Below, piece by piece: positions 8,894 through 17,512 of a DNA stretch of 64,000 nucleotides. Numbering within the stretch: position 1 is the first letter of the stretch; each line of letters starts with the position of its first letter. The notes below the pieces were generated by a model that did no database searches, was not told the DNA's origin, and saw only the letters and a list, made by a program, of their open reading frames with translations. This stretch comes from Ruminococcus sp. Lineage in GTDB: Bacteria; Bacillota; Clostridia; Oscillospirales; Acutalibacteraceae. Location: positions 105,340 to 169,339 of the forward strand of contig JAFLSK010000001.1 in the NCBI GenBank assembly GCA_022510945.1. The letters are read 5' to 3'. The position numbers were made by a program, and so were the translations under genes.

Positions 8894-9571
8894 ATGAAAG
8901 ATTTCGAAAGTATTATCGACTATAAATTTACAAATAAAAACTTACTGCACGAGGCTCTTACTCACTCATCTTACGCCAACGAGCAAAGAGATAAAGGTAT
9001 AAAATGCAACGAGCGGCTCGAGTTTCTCGGAGACGCGGTGTTGTCTATCGTTGTTGCTGACTATATTTTTAAAAACTTGCCCGAATTACCCGAGGGAGAG
9101 CTCACTAAGCTCAGGGCTGCACTCGTGTGCGAGAAAGCGCTTTATAAATTCGCAAAACAGATTAACCTCGGCGACTATTTGTTCTTAAGCAAGGGCGAGA
9201 AAAACGGCGGCGGAGCTGACCGTCCGTCTATACTTTCAGACGCTTTTGAGGCTGTTATCGCTGCGATTTACCTCGACGGCGGTATTGAGCACGCGGCTAA
9301 ACACATTCTTCGGTTTATTGTACCTGAACTTAAAAATATGAGAAAAAAGCCTTTTAAAGACTATAAGACTACTTTGCAGGAGATTGTTCAGAAAAATCCC
9401 GGTGAAAAACTTTGCTACAATCTTGTTTCCGAGAGCGGTCCCGACCATGACAAGCATTTTGTTTTTGAGGTTCTCCTCAACAGCAACGTTATCGGTAAAG
9501 GCGGCGGCAGGAGCAAAAAGGAAGCTGAGCAGAATGCTGCAAGAGAGGCTTTGGAGTTGATGGGCTATTAA
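8894..9571 (+). CDS. rnc: Ribonuclease III
   Basis: A 225-residue double-strand-specific endoribonuclease that matures rRNA precursors and cuts structured RNAs. The catalytic domain has the signature NERLEFLGDAVL and the second metal-binding region SDAFEAVIAAIYLDGG. The C-terminal double-stranded-RNA-binding domain (about residues 155-225) ends with GKGGGRSKKEAEQNAAREAL. It has no spacer from plsX, and its stop overlaps the proposed AUU start of the next gene, so translation is probably coupled. Confidence 0.97.
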   Translation: MKDFESIIDYKFTNKNLLHEALTHSSYANEQRDKGIKCNERLEFLGDAVLSIVVADYIFKNLPELPEGELTKLRAALVCEKALYKFAKQINLGDYLFLSKGEKNGGGADRPSILSDAFEAVIAAIYLDGGIEHAAKHILRFIVPELKNMRKKPFKDYKTTLQEIVQKNPGEKLCYNLVSESGPDHDKHFVFEVLLNSNVIGKGGGRSKKEAEQNAAREALELMGY

Positions 9572-10559
9572 GCACAATAACATAGCAATTTTTATCCCGC
9601 ACAACGGTTGTCCGCACCAATGCTCGTTTTGCAATCAAAGGGAGATAACGGGACAGTCCTATCAGCCGACTGCGAATGACGTGAAAGATACAATAGAGAG
9701 GGCTATAGTAAATCTCGGGGAAGATACCTACAATTCTGAAATAGCCTTTTTCGGCGGAAGCTTTACCGCGATTGACAGGGAGTATATGCTCTCACTTCTC
9801 GAAGCAACAGAGCCATATGCGGACAGATTTATGGGTATAAGAATATCAACGCGTCCCGATTATATTGATCATAAAATTTTAGTTCTTTTAAAGAAATATA
9901 AAGTTACTACAATCGAACTCGGAGCACAGTCTATGAATGATGAAGTGCTGAGAGCTAATAACCGCGGGCACTCTTCTGATGACGTAAAAAACGCAGCAAA
10001 ACTCATTAAACAACACGGTTTTAATCTCGGATTGCAGATGATGACAGGGTTATATAAAGCAACGCCCGAAAGCGACCTTTTGACGGCTAATGAGTTTGTT
10101 AAGCTAAATCCCGACTGTCTGAGAATTTATCCCACTGTTGTGATGAAAAACACAGAGCTTGCAGACTTATATTTGAATGGTGTTTATAAAACATACAATT
10201 TGGAAGAATCAGTCAGGCTTTGCGCTGAAATTATGATGTTATTTGAAGAGCACTCTATTAACATTATAAGGGTGGGTCTCCATTACAACGACGAGCTTGT
10301 TGAAAATCAGCTTGCCGGAGATTATCATCCCGCTTTTAAAGAACTGTGCGAGACAGAGATATTTTATAAGTATATAAAAAGCAAACTTACTGTAAACAAA
10401 AATATTATCATATACGTTAACCCGAAATCTGTCTCAAAGTTAATAGGACAGAACAAAACCAATATCAAAAGGTTAAGTGAGCTCGGATATAACGTGACTT
10501 TAAAAACAGACGATACACTCGGAAAATACGAGGTTAAAGTTAAGGGCAAGGGTGATTAA
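9567..10559 (+). CDS. Radical SAM protein (Elp3-like fold) between rnc and smc, probable AUU start
   Basis: From 9567 the frame encodes 330 residues with the radical SAM cluster motif CX3CX2C (C15, C19, C22, in GCPHQCSFCNQ), then FFGGSFTAID, a GLQMMTGL stretch and a C-terminal RNA-binding-like segment. No ATG, GTG or TTG lies in frame between the upstream stop (9558-9560) and a GTG at 9681, which is downstream of the cluster cysteines and cannot be the start. The ATT at 9567 aligns with the usual first Met of the family (M-K-H-x-x-I) and has GGAG ten bases upstream within rnc. The family is common beside rnc and smc in Clostridia; its substrate is unknown. Confidence 0.85.
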   Translation: MKHNNIAIFIPHNGCPHQCSFCNQREITGQSYQPTANDVKDTIERAIVNLGEDTYNSEIAFFGGSFTAIDREYMLSLLEATEPYADRFMGIRISTRPDYIDHKILVLLKKYKVTTIELGAQSMNDEVLRANNRGHSSDDVKNAAKLIKQHGFNLGLQMMTGLYKATPESDLLTANEFVKLNPDCLRIYPTVVMKNTELADLYLNGVYKTYNLEESVRLCAEIMMLFEEHSINIIRVGLHYNDELVENQLAGDYHPAFKELCETEIFYKYIKSKLTVNKNIIIYVNPKSVSKLIGQNKTNIKRLSELGYNVTLKTDDTLGKYEVKVKGKGD

Positions 10560-13500
10560 ATGCTATTAAAATCCCTCGAAATTCAGGGCTTTAAGACATT
10601 TCCCGACAAAACTAAATTAACATTCGATACAGGTATGACCTCTGTTGTAGGACCCAACGGCTCGGGTAAAAGTAACATCACCGACGCTATACGCTGGGTT
10701 TTGGGCGAGCAGTCCGCAAAGACTCTTCGATGTTCTAAAATGGAGGACGTAGTTTTTAACGGCACTGACGACAGAAAGGCTCTCGGGTATGCCGAGGTAA
10801 CTATGAATATCGAAAACCGCGACAGATTTTTGCCTTACGACGGCGACGACGTTTCCGTTACAAGGAGGTACTATCGTAGCGGAGAGAGCGAGTACCTTAT
10901 TAACGGCAGTCAGGTTCGACTCAGAGATATAAACGAGCTGTTTATGGACACCGGTCTCGGACGTGACGGTTATTCTATGATTAGTCAGGGTAAAATCGAC
11001 AGTATCGTTTCTTCAAAAAGTGAAGACAGGCGAGAAATCTTCGAAGAAGCCGCCGGTATTTCGCGCTACAGATACAAGAAAATTGAGTCCGAACGTCAGC
11101 TTAAGCACACCGAGGAAAACCTTTTAAGACTTCGTGACATTGTAACGGACTTGGAGGAGCGCGTTGGTCCACTTAAGAAGCAGTCCGAAAAGGCTGAAAA
11201 GTTCCTTGAATATTCGGGCGAGAAGAAAGATATAGAAATTGCTTTATGGGTTAATACGCTTAACAACAGCAATAAAGTTCTCAAAGAGGAAGAGGACAAA
11301 ATCGCAATCTCCCGCTTACAACACGATGAAGCAGACAAGGCGCTTGACGATATTCAGACGGAAATTGAGAGCATTTATGCAAAAAACGGCGAGTATTCCG
11401 CTGATATAGAGAGCATAAGAAGTGACATTAACAATATAATTGCCGAAATAAGCTCCAAGAAAAGTTCAGTATCCGTCGCAGAGAACGATATTCTTCATAA
11501 CCGCGATAATATATCACGTCTTGAAGACGAAATAAAAAAGGTTGACACCGACGCGCAGGACGCCCTCACAAGCATTGAGGAAAAACGCGCAAAGATAAAA
11601 GAGCTTGAGGCGGTTATTGAGCAAAAACAAAAACTTTATGACGAGACTTCCGATAAGCTTAACATAGTCAACACCGACTCCAGCCGAAGCGGAGATGAAA
11701 TTCAGGCGTTGAGCACAAAGCTTGCTGCTCTAACCGCCCAGTCAGCCGACGCTCGAGTTACACAGATGACCAGCGTAACCTCAGTTACGGAGCTACAGTC
11801 AAGAATCGAAAGCATATCAAGTACAAATTCACAGAGACTCGAGAAGTATAACACTACGCTCGAAATGTCCGAGAATTATAAAAAGCAGATTGATAAGTGC
11901 AACGATGAGGTTGAGTCTCTATCGAACTCCATAAGGGGTCTTGAACTAAAGCTTACTTCAAGACAGAAAAAGCGTGACGACTTAAAGGCACAGGCTGATA
12001 ACCTTATGCTTGATACTCAGGAAGCGCTCAGACGAGTTAAGCTGCTTGAGGATTTAGAGAGGAATCTCGAGGGCTTTTCCTATTCAGTTAAGAATGTAGT
12101 CTCAGCAGCTAAAAAAGGTCAGCTTAAGGGTATTCACGGTCCTGTTTCAAGGGTTATCAACGTACCCTCCGAGTACACTGTTGCGATTGAAATTGCGCTC
12201 GGCTCGGCTATGCAGAATGTCGTTACAACAACAGAGCAGGATGCAAAAAGCGCTATCTCGTTCCTCAAAAAGAGAGACGGCGGTCGTGCGACTTTCCTGC
12301 CGATGAATACTATTCGACCTAAATCATTAAACGAAAATGGTCTTGATGATTGCTATGGATTTATCGGAATTGCTTCCGATTTATGTGATTGCAAGCCTGA
12401 ATACGAAGACATTCTCAAGTCGCTTTTAGGCAGGATTGTTGTTGCGGAGGATTTGAACGCAGCTACGGTGATTGCTAAAAAATACGGCTACCGTTTTAAG
12501 GTCGTTACACTCGATGGTCAGGTTGTAAACGCCGGCGGCTCTCTCACAGGCGGTTCGCTCGGTAAAAAGTCGGGACTTCTTTCTCGTGCGTCTGAAATCG
12601 CTAAAAATAAAGCTAAAGCCGAAGAACTTAATAAAAAGGCAGAGGCTGCTAATAAAGAGTACGAGAAGGCAGTGTCTGAGTATGCCTCAATTGAGGGTGA
12701 GATACTCGGCACGCGAGCCGACCTTTCAAACGCTCAGCAAGAGCAGGTAAGAGTTCTTACCGAGGCTAAGGCGCTTGAAAATGACCTTAACACACAGAAG
12801 CAGGCTATTGATAATGCTGAGACAGAGGTCAAAAATTGCCGCGAGAGAATCGAGCAGTATAAGGTCGACGAGAAGCGCGCTAAGGAGCAACTTGATGGTA
12901 TCAGTCGTTCTATTGCGGAATATGAGGCTAAATTAGAGGAAATAACCGGCAGCCGCTCAAAGCTTACCGCTCAGCGAGAGGAAATGTCTGAGCAGTTGCA
13001 GAACATCAGGCTCGAGATTGTAACCGCGAAAAAGGATATCGAAACCTATAATTCCGAAATTGCTTACGCGATTTCAAGCGAAGAGGGCAGAGATAATCGC
13101 AAATCAGAAATTAATTCAGAGATTGAAGGTTTCAATAAGCTTATCGAAAATACGCAAACGAGAATTTCTGTACTTAAAAAGGATATTGATACCTTAAACG
13201 CAAAGGTTAACTCACTTAATAAAGAGATTGAAGACATTAATAATAAAAAGAATGAATTTGAGAAACGCAGTGCAGAGCTGAGAAACCTCGAACGTGAGAA
13301 GAATAACGAGAGAGAAATCTCCGGAAGAGAACTCGCAAGACTCGAGGAGCGTAGAATCAACCTACAGAAGGAATATGATAACATTATTGCGAAACTGTGG
13401 GAGGAGTATCAGCTAACCAAAAAGGAAGCAGAGGAAAACGCTGTTGAACTTGAAAGCGTTTCTGAGGCACAGAGCAGACTGAACTCCCTTAAGGGTAAAA

Positions 13501-14126
13501 TCAGAGCGCTCGGTACTGTCAACGTCAGCGCTATTGAGGAATACAAAGAGGTTTCTGAGAAGTATGAATTTATCAGCGCTCAGGTTGAAGACGTTGAGAA
13601 GTCGAAAAAAGAAATTGAGCGTCTTATAACAAGTCTTACAAAGCAGATGCAAGAGGAGTTTATCGTCAGCTTTGAGCAGATTAATCATAACTTTACATAC
13701 ACATTTAAGGAACTGTTCGGCGGCGGTACAGCATCGCTTGCGCTTACCGACCCCGAGGATATTCTCACAAGCGGAATAGACATTATCGTTCATCCACCGG
13801 GCAAAATCGTAGTACACCTTGAGGCTCTCTCGGGCGGCGAGAAGGCTCTTGTTGCAATCGCTTTGTATTTTGCGATTATGAAGGTGCGACCTGCGCCGTT
13901 CTGTGTAATGGATGAGATTGAGGCGGCTCTTGACGAGGTTAATGTAGACAGGTTTGCTCAGTATGTGCGCAACCTTACTCACAAAACACAGTTCATACTT
14001 ATTACCCATAGACGCGGCACAATGGAAGAGGCGGACGTTCTCTATGGTGTCACAATGCAGGACGAGGGCGTTTCCAAACTGCTCGAGCTCAGGGCAAGCG
14101 AGGTTTCCGCAAAACTCGGATTATAA
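10560..14126 (+). CDS. smc: Chromosome segregation protein SMC
   Basis: A 1188-residue ATPase that loads on DNA with ScpA/ScpB and compacts and separates sister chromosomes. The N-terminal head has Walker A (GPNGSGKSNI). Two long coiled-coil arms (about 170-500 and 680-1020) flank a hinge domain around 515-635, with GGSLTGGSLGKKSGLLSR just after it. The C-terminal head carries the ABC signature (LSGGEKAL) and Walker B (FCVMDEIEAALD). It starts at the base after the stop of the radical SAM gene and is followed by ftsY, the usual rnc-smc-ftsY order. scpA and scpB are not in the window. Confidence 0.98.
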   Translation: MLLKSLEIQGFKTFPDKTKLTFDTGMTSVVGPNGSGKSNITDAIRWVLGEQSAKTLRCSKMEDVVFNGTDDRKALGYAEVTMNIENRDRFLPYDGDDVSVTRRYYRSGESEYLINGSQVRLRDINELFMDTGLGRDGYSMISQGKIDSIVSSKSEDRREIFEEAAGISRYRYKKIESERQLKHTEENLLRLRDIVTDLEERVGPLKKQSEKAEKFLEYSGEKKDIEIALWVNTLNNSNKVLKEEEDKIAISRLQHDEADKALDDIQTEIESIYAKNGEYSADIESIRSDINNIIAEISSKKSSVSVAENDILHNRDNISRLEDEIKKVDTDAQDALTSIEEKRAKIKELEAVIEQKQKLYDETSDKLNIVNTDSSRSGDEIQALSTKLAALTAQSADARVTQMTSVTSVTELQSRIESISSTNSQRLEKYNTTLEMSENYKKQIDKCNDEVESLSNSIRGLELKLTSRQKKRDDLKAQADNLMLDTQEALRRVKLLEDLERNLEGFSYSVKNVVSAAKKGQLKGIHGPVSRVINVPSEYTVAIEIALGSAMQNVVTTTEQDAKSAISFLKKRDGGRATFLPMNTIRPKSLNENGLDDCYGFIGIASDLCDCKPEYEDILKSLLGRIVVAEDLNAATVIAKKYGYRFKVVTLDGQVVNAGGSLTGGSLGKKSGLLSRASEIAKNKAKAEELNKKAEAANKEYEKAVSEYASIEGEILGTRADLSNAQQEQVRVLTEAKALENDLNTQKQAIDNAETEVKNCRERIEQYKVDEKRAKEQLDGISRSIAEYEAKLEEITGSRSKLTAQREEMSEQLQNIRLEIVTAKKDIETYNSEIAYAISSEEGRDNRKSEINSEIEGFNKLIENTQTRISVLKKDIDTLNAKVNSLNKEIEDINNKKNEFEKRSAELRNLEREKNNEREISGRELARLEERRINLQKEYDNIIAKLWEEYQLTKKEAEENAVELESVSEAQSRLNSLKGKIRALGTVNVSAIEEYKEVSEKYEFISAQVEDVEKSKKEIERLITSLTKQMQEEFIVSFEQINHNFTYTFKELFGGGTASLALTDPEDILTSGIDIIVHPPGKIVVHLEALSGGEKALVAIALYFAIMKVRPAPFCVMDEIEAALDEVNVDRFAQYVRNLTHKTQFILITHRRGTMEEADVLYGVTMQDEGVSKLLELRASEVSAKLGL

Positions 14127-14154
14127 TACTTATCTCATAAAAGGAATGAATTAA

Positions 14155-15066
14155 ATGGGATTATTCAGTAAAATTAAACAAGGCTTAAAGAAAACGAGAG
14201 ACAGCGTAATAGGTCAGATTGACTCAATGCTTAAGTCTTTCACTAAGATTGATGAGGAGCTTTTCGAAGAGCTTGAGGAGCTTCTTGTGATGGGCGATGT
14301 CGGTATGACTACCGCAGAGGAAATCTGTGATAGGCTCAGAAAGAGAGTTAAGGAAACAGGTACTACTGACCCGGGACAGATTCACGTTCTCCTTGAGGAA
14401 GTAGTCAGCGAGATGCTTAAGGGCGGACAGGAACTTAACCTCAGCACAAAGCCGTCCGTGATTCTTGTTATAGGCGTTAACGGCGTAGGCAAGACAACCA
14501 CAATCGGTAAAATGGCAAATCGTTTCAGAAACGAAGGCAAGAAGGTTCTCCTCGCCGCTGCTGACACATTCCGCGCGGCTGCTATCGACCAGCTTGATAT
14601 ATGGGCGCAGAGAAGCGGTTGCGAAATAATAAAGCAGAACGAGGGCTCTGACCCTGCCGCTGTCGTGTTTGACGCAATCTCTGCCGCAAAGGCGAGAGGT
14701 GCAGACGTTATTATCGCTGATACTGCAGGAAGACTTCACAACAAAAAGCACCTTATGGACGAGCTTGCTAAGATTAACAGAATCATTGACCGCGAGCTCC
14801 CCGATTCCGACAAGGAGATTTTACTTGTTCTTGATGCTACAACGGGACAGAACGCAGTATCTCAGGTTGAGCATTTCAAAGAGGCTACAGGTATAACAGG
14901 TATAGTTCTCACAAAACTTGACGGCACTGCAAAGGGCGGTATCGTCCTTGCGATTAAGAACTCTCTCGATGTCCCTGTTAAGTTCATCGGTGTTGGCGAG
15001 CAGATTGACGATTTACAGCCGTTTGATCCTGATGATTTCTCGAAGGCTCTCTTTGATTTTAGCTAA
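14155..15066 (+). CDS. ftsY: Signal recognition particle receptor FtsY
   Basis: A 303-residue SRP-type GTPase that docks ribosome-SRP complexes at the membrane translocon. The NG domain is complete: P-loop [28 protein letters not shown], the DTAGRLHN G3 motif, [10 protein letters not shown], and [15 protein letters not shown] at the end. There is only a short amphipathic N-terminus ([17 protein letters not shown]) and no long acidic A domain, which is normal for Gram-positive FtsY. Its SD is aggaatg, 28 bases after smc. ffh/ylxM are not adjacent. Confidence 0.97.
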   Translation: MGLFSKIKQGLKKTRDSVIGQIDSMLKSFTKIDEELFEELEELLVMGDVGMTTAEEICDRLRKRVKETGTTDPGQIHVLLEEVVSEMLKGGQELNLSTKPSVILVIGVNGVGKTTTIGKMANRFRNEGKKVLLAAADTFRAAAIDQLDIWAQRSGCEIIKQNEGSDPAAVVFDAISAAKARGADVIIADTAGRLHNKKHLMDELAKINRIIDRELPDSDKEILLVLDATTGQNAVSQVEHFKEATGITGIVLTKLDGTAKGGIVLAIKNSLDVPVKFIGVGEQIDDLQPFDPDDFSKALFDFS

Positions 15067-15075
15067 GAGGTCACT

Positions 15076-15684
15076 ATGAAATTTATAATCGCTACAAATA
15101 ACGCAAAAAAATTAGTTGAGCTTGAGCGTATTCTTCAACCTCTCGGTATAGAGGCGGTTACTGCTAAACAAGAAGGCATTGCTCTCGATGATGTCGAGGA
15201 AAACGGCACGACATTTATGGAGAATTCGTTTATTAAAGCTGACTCCGCTTGTAAAAAATCGGGACTGCCCGCGATAGCAGATGATTCCGGTATTTGTGTT
15301 GACGCTCTTGGTGGTGCACCGGGAATATATTCTGCTCGTTTTGCGGGTGAAGAAGCAACGGACGAGGATAAAAACGCCTTGATACTCGAAAAGCTCAAAA
15401 ATGTTGAGCAAAGTAAGCGCGGTGCTCACTATGTTTCGGCTATATCCTGTGTTTTCCCAAATGGCGACAAAATTCAGGTCGAAGGAAAATGCTTTGGCGA
15501 TATTGCCTATGAACCGTCGGGAAACGGCGGATTTGGTTACGATCCGATTTTTCTTTATGAAGGAAGATCGTTCGGTGATTTTACACCCGATGAGAAGGAC
15601 AAGGTCAGCCACCGCGGTAACTCGCTTAGAATGTTAAAAGAAGAATTGATAAAATATTTGGAGGAAAATAATGCTTACAAGTAA
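15076..15684 (+). CDS. rdgB: XTP/dITP diphosphatase (HAM1 family)
   Basis: A house-cleaning pyrophosphatase that hydrolyses dITP and (d)XTP to keep deaminated purines out of nucleic acids. The 202-residue protein has the family's N-terminal IIATNNAKKLVELERIL, the ADDSGICVDALGGAPGIYSAR signature, and FGYDPIF...SHRGNSL near the end. The SD is agaggt, ten bases after ftsY. Its 3' end overlaps yhbY by 14 bases, and the SD of yhbY (ggagg) lies in its coding sequence. Confidence 0.96.
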   Translation: MKFIIATNNAKKLVELERILQPLGIEAVTAKQEGIALDDVEENGTTFMENSFIKADSACKKSGLPAIADDSGICVDALGGAPGIYSARFAGEEATDEDKNALILEKLKNVEQSKRGAHYVSAISCVFPNGDKIQVEGKCFGDIAYEPSGNGGFGYDPIFLYEGRSFGDFTPDEKDKVSHRGNSLRMLKEELIKYLEENNAYK

Positions 15685-15973
15685 ACAGAGAGCTTATTTA
15701 AGAGGCATTGCAAATACTATAGATACAATAGTTCATATAGGCAAAGGCGGAATGTCTGATGAAATTATAAAACAGGCGGATGATGCTCTTACTGCGCGTG
15801 AGATTATAAAAGGCAAATGTCTCGAAAGCAGTCCGATTACTCCGCGTGAGGCTGCAGACACAATTGCTGAGAAAATTAACGCAGACGTAGTTCAGGTAAT
15901 CGGCTTTAAATTTGTTCTTTATCGTCCCAATCCCGACGAGCCTGTTATAAAGCTGCCTAAAGCAAAGAAATGA
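15671..15973 (+). CDS. yhbY: CRM-domain RNA-binding protein YhbY
   Basis: A 100-residue protein made of a single CRM domain, starting LTSKQRAYLRGIANTID and containing HIGKGGMSDEIIKQADDAL, which includes the GxxG loop of this RNA-binding fold. YhbY associates with pre-50S ribosomes and is thought to help assembly. It overlaps rdgB upstream and nadD downstream (ATGA), inside a six-gene operon. The same order, yhbY-nadD-yqeK-rsfS, is widely conserved in Firmicutes. Confidence 0.94.
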   Translation: MLTSKQRAYLRGIANTIDTIVHIGKGGMSDEIIKQADDALTAREIIKGKCLESSPITPREAADTIAEKINADVVQVIGFKFVLYRPNPDEPVIKLPKAKK

Positions 15974-16566
15974 GAATTGCTCTATTTGGCGGCAGCTTTA
16001 ATCCCGTTCATCTCGGTCATATAAAGCTTGTAAATGACGTAAGAAGTGAATTTAACATTGATAAGGTTATAATAATGCCGACCTATTATACTCCGATGAA
16101 GGATAACTCTGAATTTGCAAATTCTGAACATAGATTTGAAATGTGTAAGCTCGCTTTCGAAGCTATGGACAGCGTTGAAGTCTCCGATATGGAGATAAAG
16201 AGACAGGGTAATAGCTACACATACTTAACTTTAAATTCTTTAAAAGAAATATATCCTTATGACGACCTATTTATGATTGTTGGAGCGGATATGTTTTTAA
16301 CTCTGCAGAACTGGAAGAATCCGCAGGAGATTTTTAAATCAGCATCAGTCATTGCTGTTCCTCGGGAATGTGAAAGCGACGAGCTGTATAATCATGGCCA
16401 AAGGCTTAAACAAATGGGTTGTAATTCATATATTATGTCGCATAAGGTTATGGACGTCAGTTCCACACAAATCAGAGAAAAACTAAACAACAATGAAAAT
16501 GTTGATGAATTTTTAGATACTAAGGTTTTTGAATACATAAAGAAATGCCATTTATATGGGACGTGA
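15970..16566 (+). CDS. nadD: Nicotinate-nucleotide adenylyltransferase
   Basis: NadD adenylates nicotinate mononucleotide with ATP to make deamido-NAD in NAD synthesis. The 198-residue protein begins with the nucleotidyltransferase motif GGSFNPVHLGHIKL and ends with the SSTQIREKL motif; the FMIVGADMFLTLQNW segment is also typical. The ATG overlaps the yhbY stop. The gene overlaps or abuts yqeK. Confidence 0.96.
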   Translation: MRIALFGGSFNPVHLGHIKLVNDVRSEFNIDKVIIMPTYYTPMKDNSEFANSEHRFEMCKLAFEAMDSVEVSDMEIKRQGNSYTYLTLNSLKEIYPYDDLFMIVGADMFLTLQNWKNPQEIFKSASVIAVPRECESDELYNHGQRLKQMGCNSYIMSHKVMDVSSTQIREKLNNNENVDEFLDTKVFEYIKKCHLYGT

Positions 16567-16576
16567 TATTTTGAAT

Positions 16577-17149
16577 ATGAATGAGTATCTCCCGCTTATC
16601 AAAGGAAGAATGGGTGAGAGGCGCTATATACACAGCGTGAATGTTTCGAAATCCGCTGTAGAACTTGCAAAATTATACGGTGCAGATGAAAAAAAAGCGG
16701 AAATCGCAGGTGTTTTGCACGACTGTTGCAAGGAAATTCCACGCGATGAAATGTTGCAAATTATCTCAGACGGTGGTATAATACTTGACATTGTGGAGCA
16801 AAATTCCTCAAAGCTGTGGCATGCGATTGCAGGCAGCGTTTATATTCGTGATAAATTAGGTATTGCAGATGAAGATATCATAAACGCAGTACGTTACCAT
16901 ACCACAGGACGTGCAGGTATGTCACTTCTTGAAAAGGTTATTTTTACTGCAGATTTTATCAGTGCGGAACGTGATTATCCTGACGTAGATATTATGCGAA
17001 AAAAAGCGTTTGAGGATTTAGATGACGCAATGCTATATGCACTGCAATTTACACTGAAAAATCTCAGCGAAAGAAAGCTTCCGATACATAGCGACGCTGT
17101 TGATTGCTATAATGATATATTGATTAATTTAAAGAAAAAGGAAACATAA
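16577..17149 (+). CDS. yqeK: HD-domain Ap4A hydrolase YqeK
   Basis: An HD-domain protein of 190 residues. Family members (YqeK) hydrolyse diadenosine tetraphosphate symmetrically to two ADP. Metal-binding residues are visible: the H in RYIHSVNVS, the HD in VLHDCCKE, LWHAIAG, and RYHTTG. The ATG at 16577 gives the usual N-terminus (MNEYLPLIKGRM) and has a GTGAT element upstream. An in-frame ATG at 16556, overlapping nadD by 11 bases, is an alternative but has no SD. Operon with nadD and rsfS. Confidence 0.92.
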   Translation: MNEYLPLIKGRMGERRYIHSVNVSKSAVELAKLYGADEKKAEIAGVLHDCCKEIPRDEMLQIISDGGIILDIVEQNSSKLWHAIAGSVYIRDKLGIADEDIINAVRYHTTGRAGMSLLEKVIFTADFISAERDYPDVDIMRKKAFEDLDDAMLYALQFTLKNLSERKLPIHSDAVDCYNDILINLKKKET

Positions 17150-17150
17150 T

Positions 17151-17504
17151 ATGACAACTTTTGAACAGGCTATTAAAATCGCGCAGGCGCTCAGCGACAA
17201 ACTTGCGCAGGATATAAAGGTGATTGAAATTAACGACGTTACGGTGCTTGCTGATTATATGGTAATTGCTACCGGTCGCAGCAGCACGCAGGTGAAAGCC
17301 CTCGCCGATGAGGTAGAATATCAGCTTGACGAGCTCGGAATTCCTGTCCATCATATCGAGGGACACCGCTCCGACAGCTGGATTCTGCTCGATTATGTAG
17401 ATATAATTGTAAATGTTTTCAATGATGAAGCGAGAAAATTCTATGATCTTGAACGCCTATGGCAGGACGGCAAGGAAATAGATTTGACTGATATAGTAGA
17501 TTAA
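17151..17504 (+). CDS. rsfS: Ribosomal silencing factor RsfS
   Basis: A 117-residue protein with the DUF143/Iojap fold ([41 protein letters not shown]). RsfS binds L14 on the 50S subunit and blocks subunit joining, lowering translation when nutrients are scarce. It starts one base after yqeK and is followed after eight bases by leuS. Confidence 0.96.
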   Translation: MTTFEQAIKIAQALSDKLAQDIKVIEINDVTVLADYMVIATGRSSTQVKALADEVEYQLDELGIPVHHIEGHRSDSWILLDYVDIIVNVFNDEARKFYDLERLWQDGKEIDLTDIVD

Positions 17505-17512
17505 CGGAGGTT

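Noticed and set aside
13413..14009. Minus-strand frame of 198 codons opposite smc
   Set aside because: Antisense to the conserved SMC C-terminal head; no recognisable protein.
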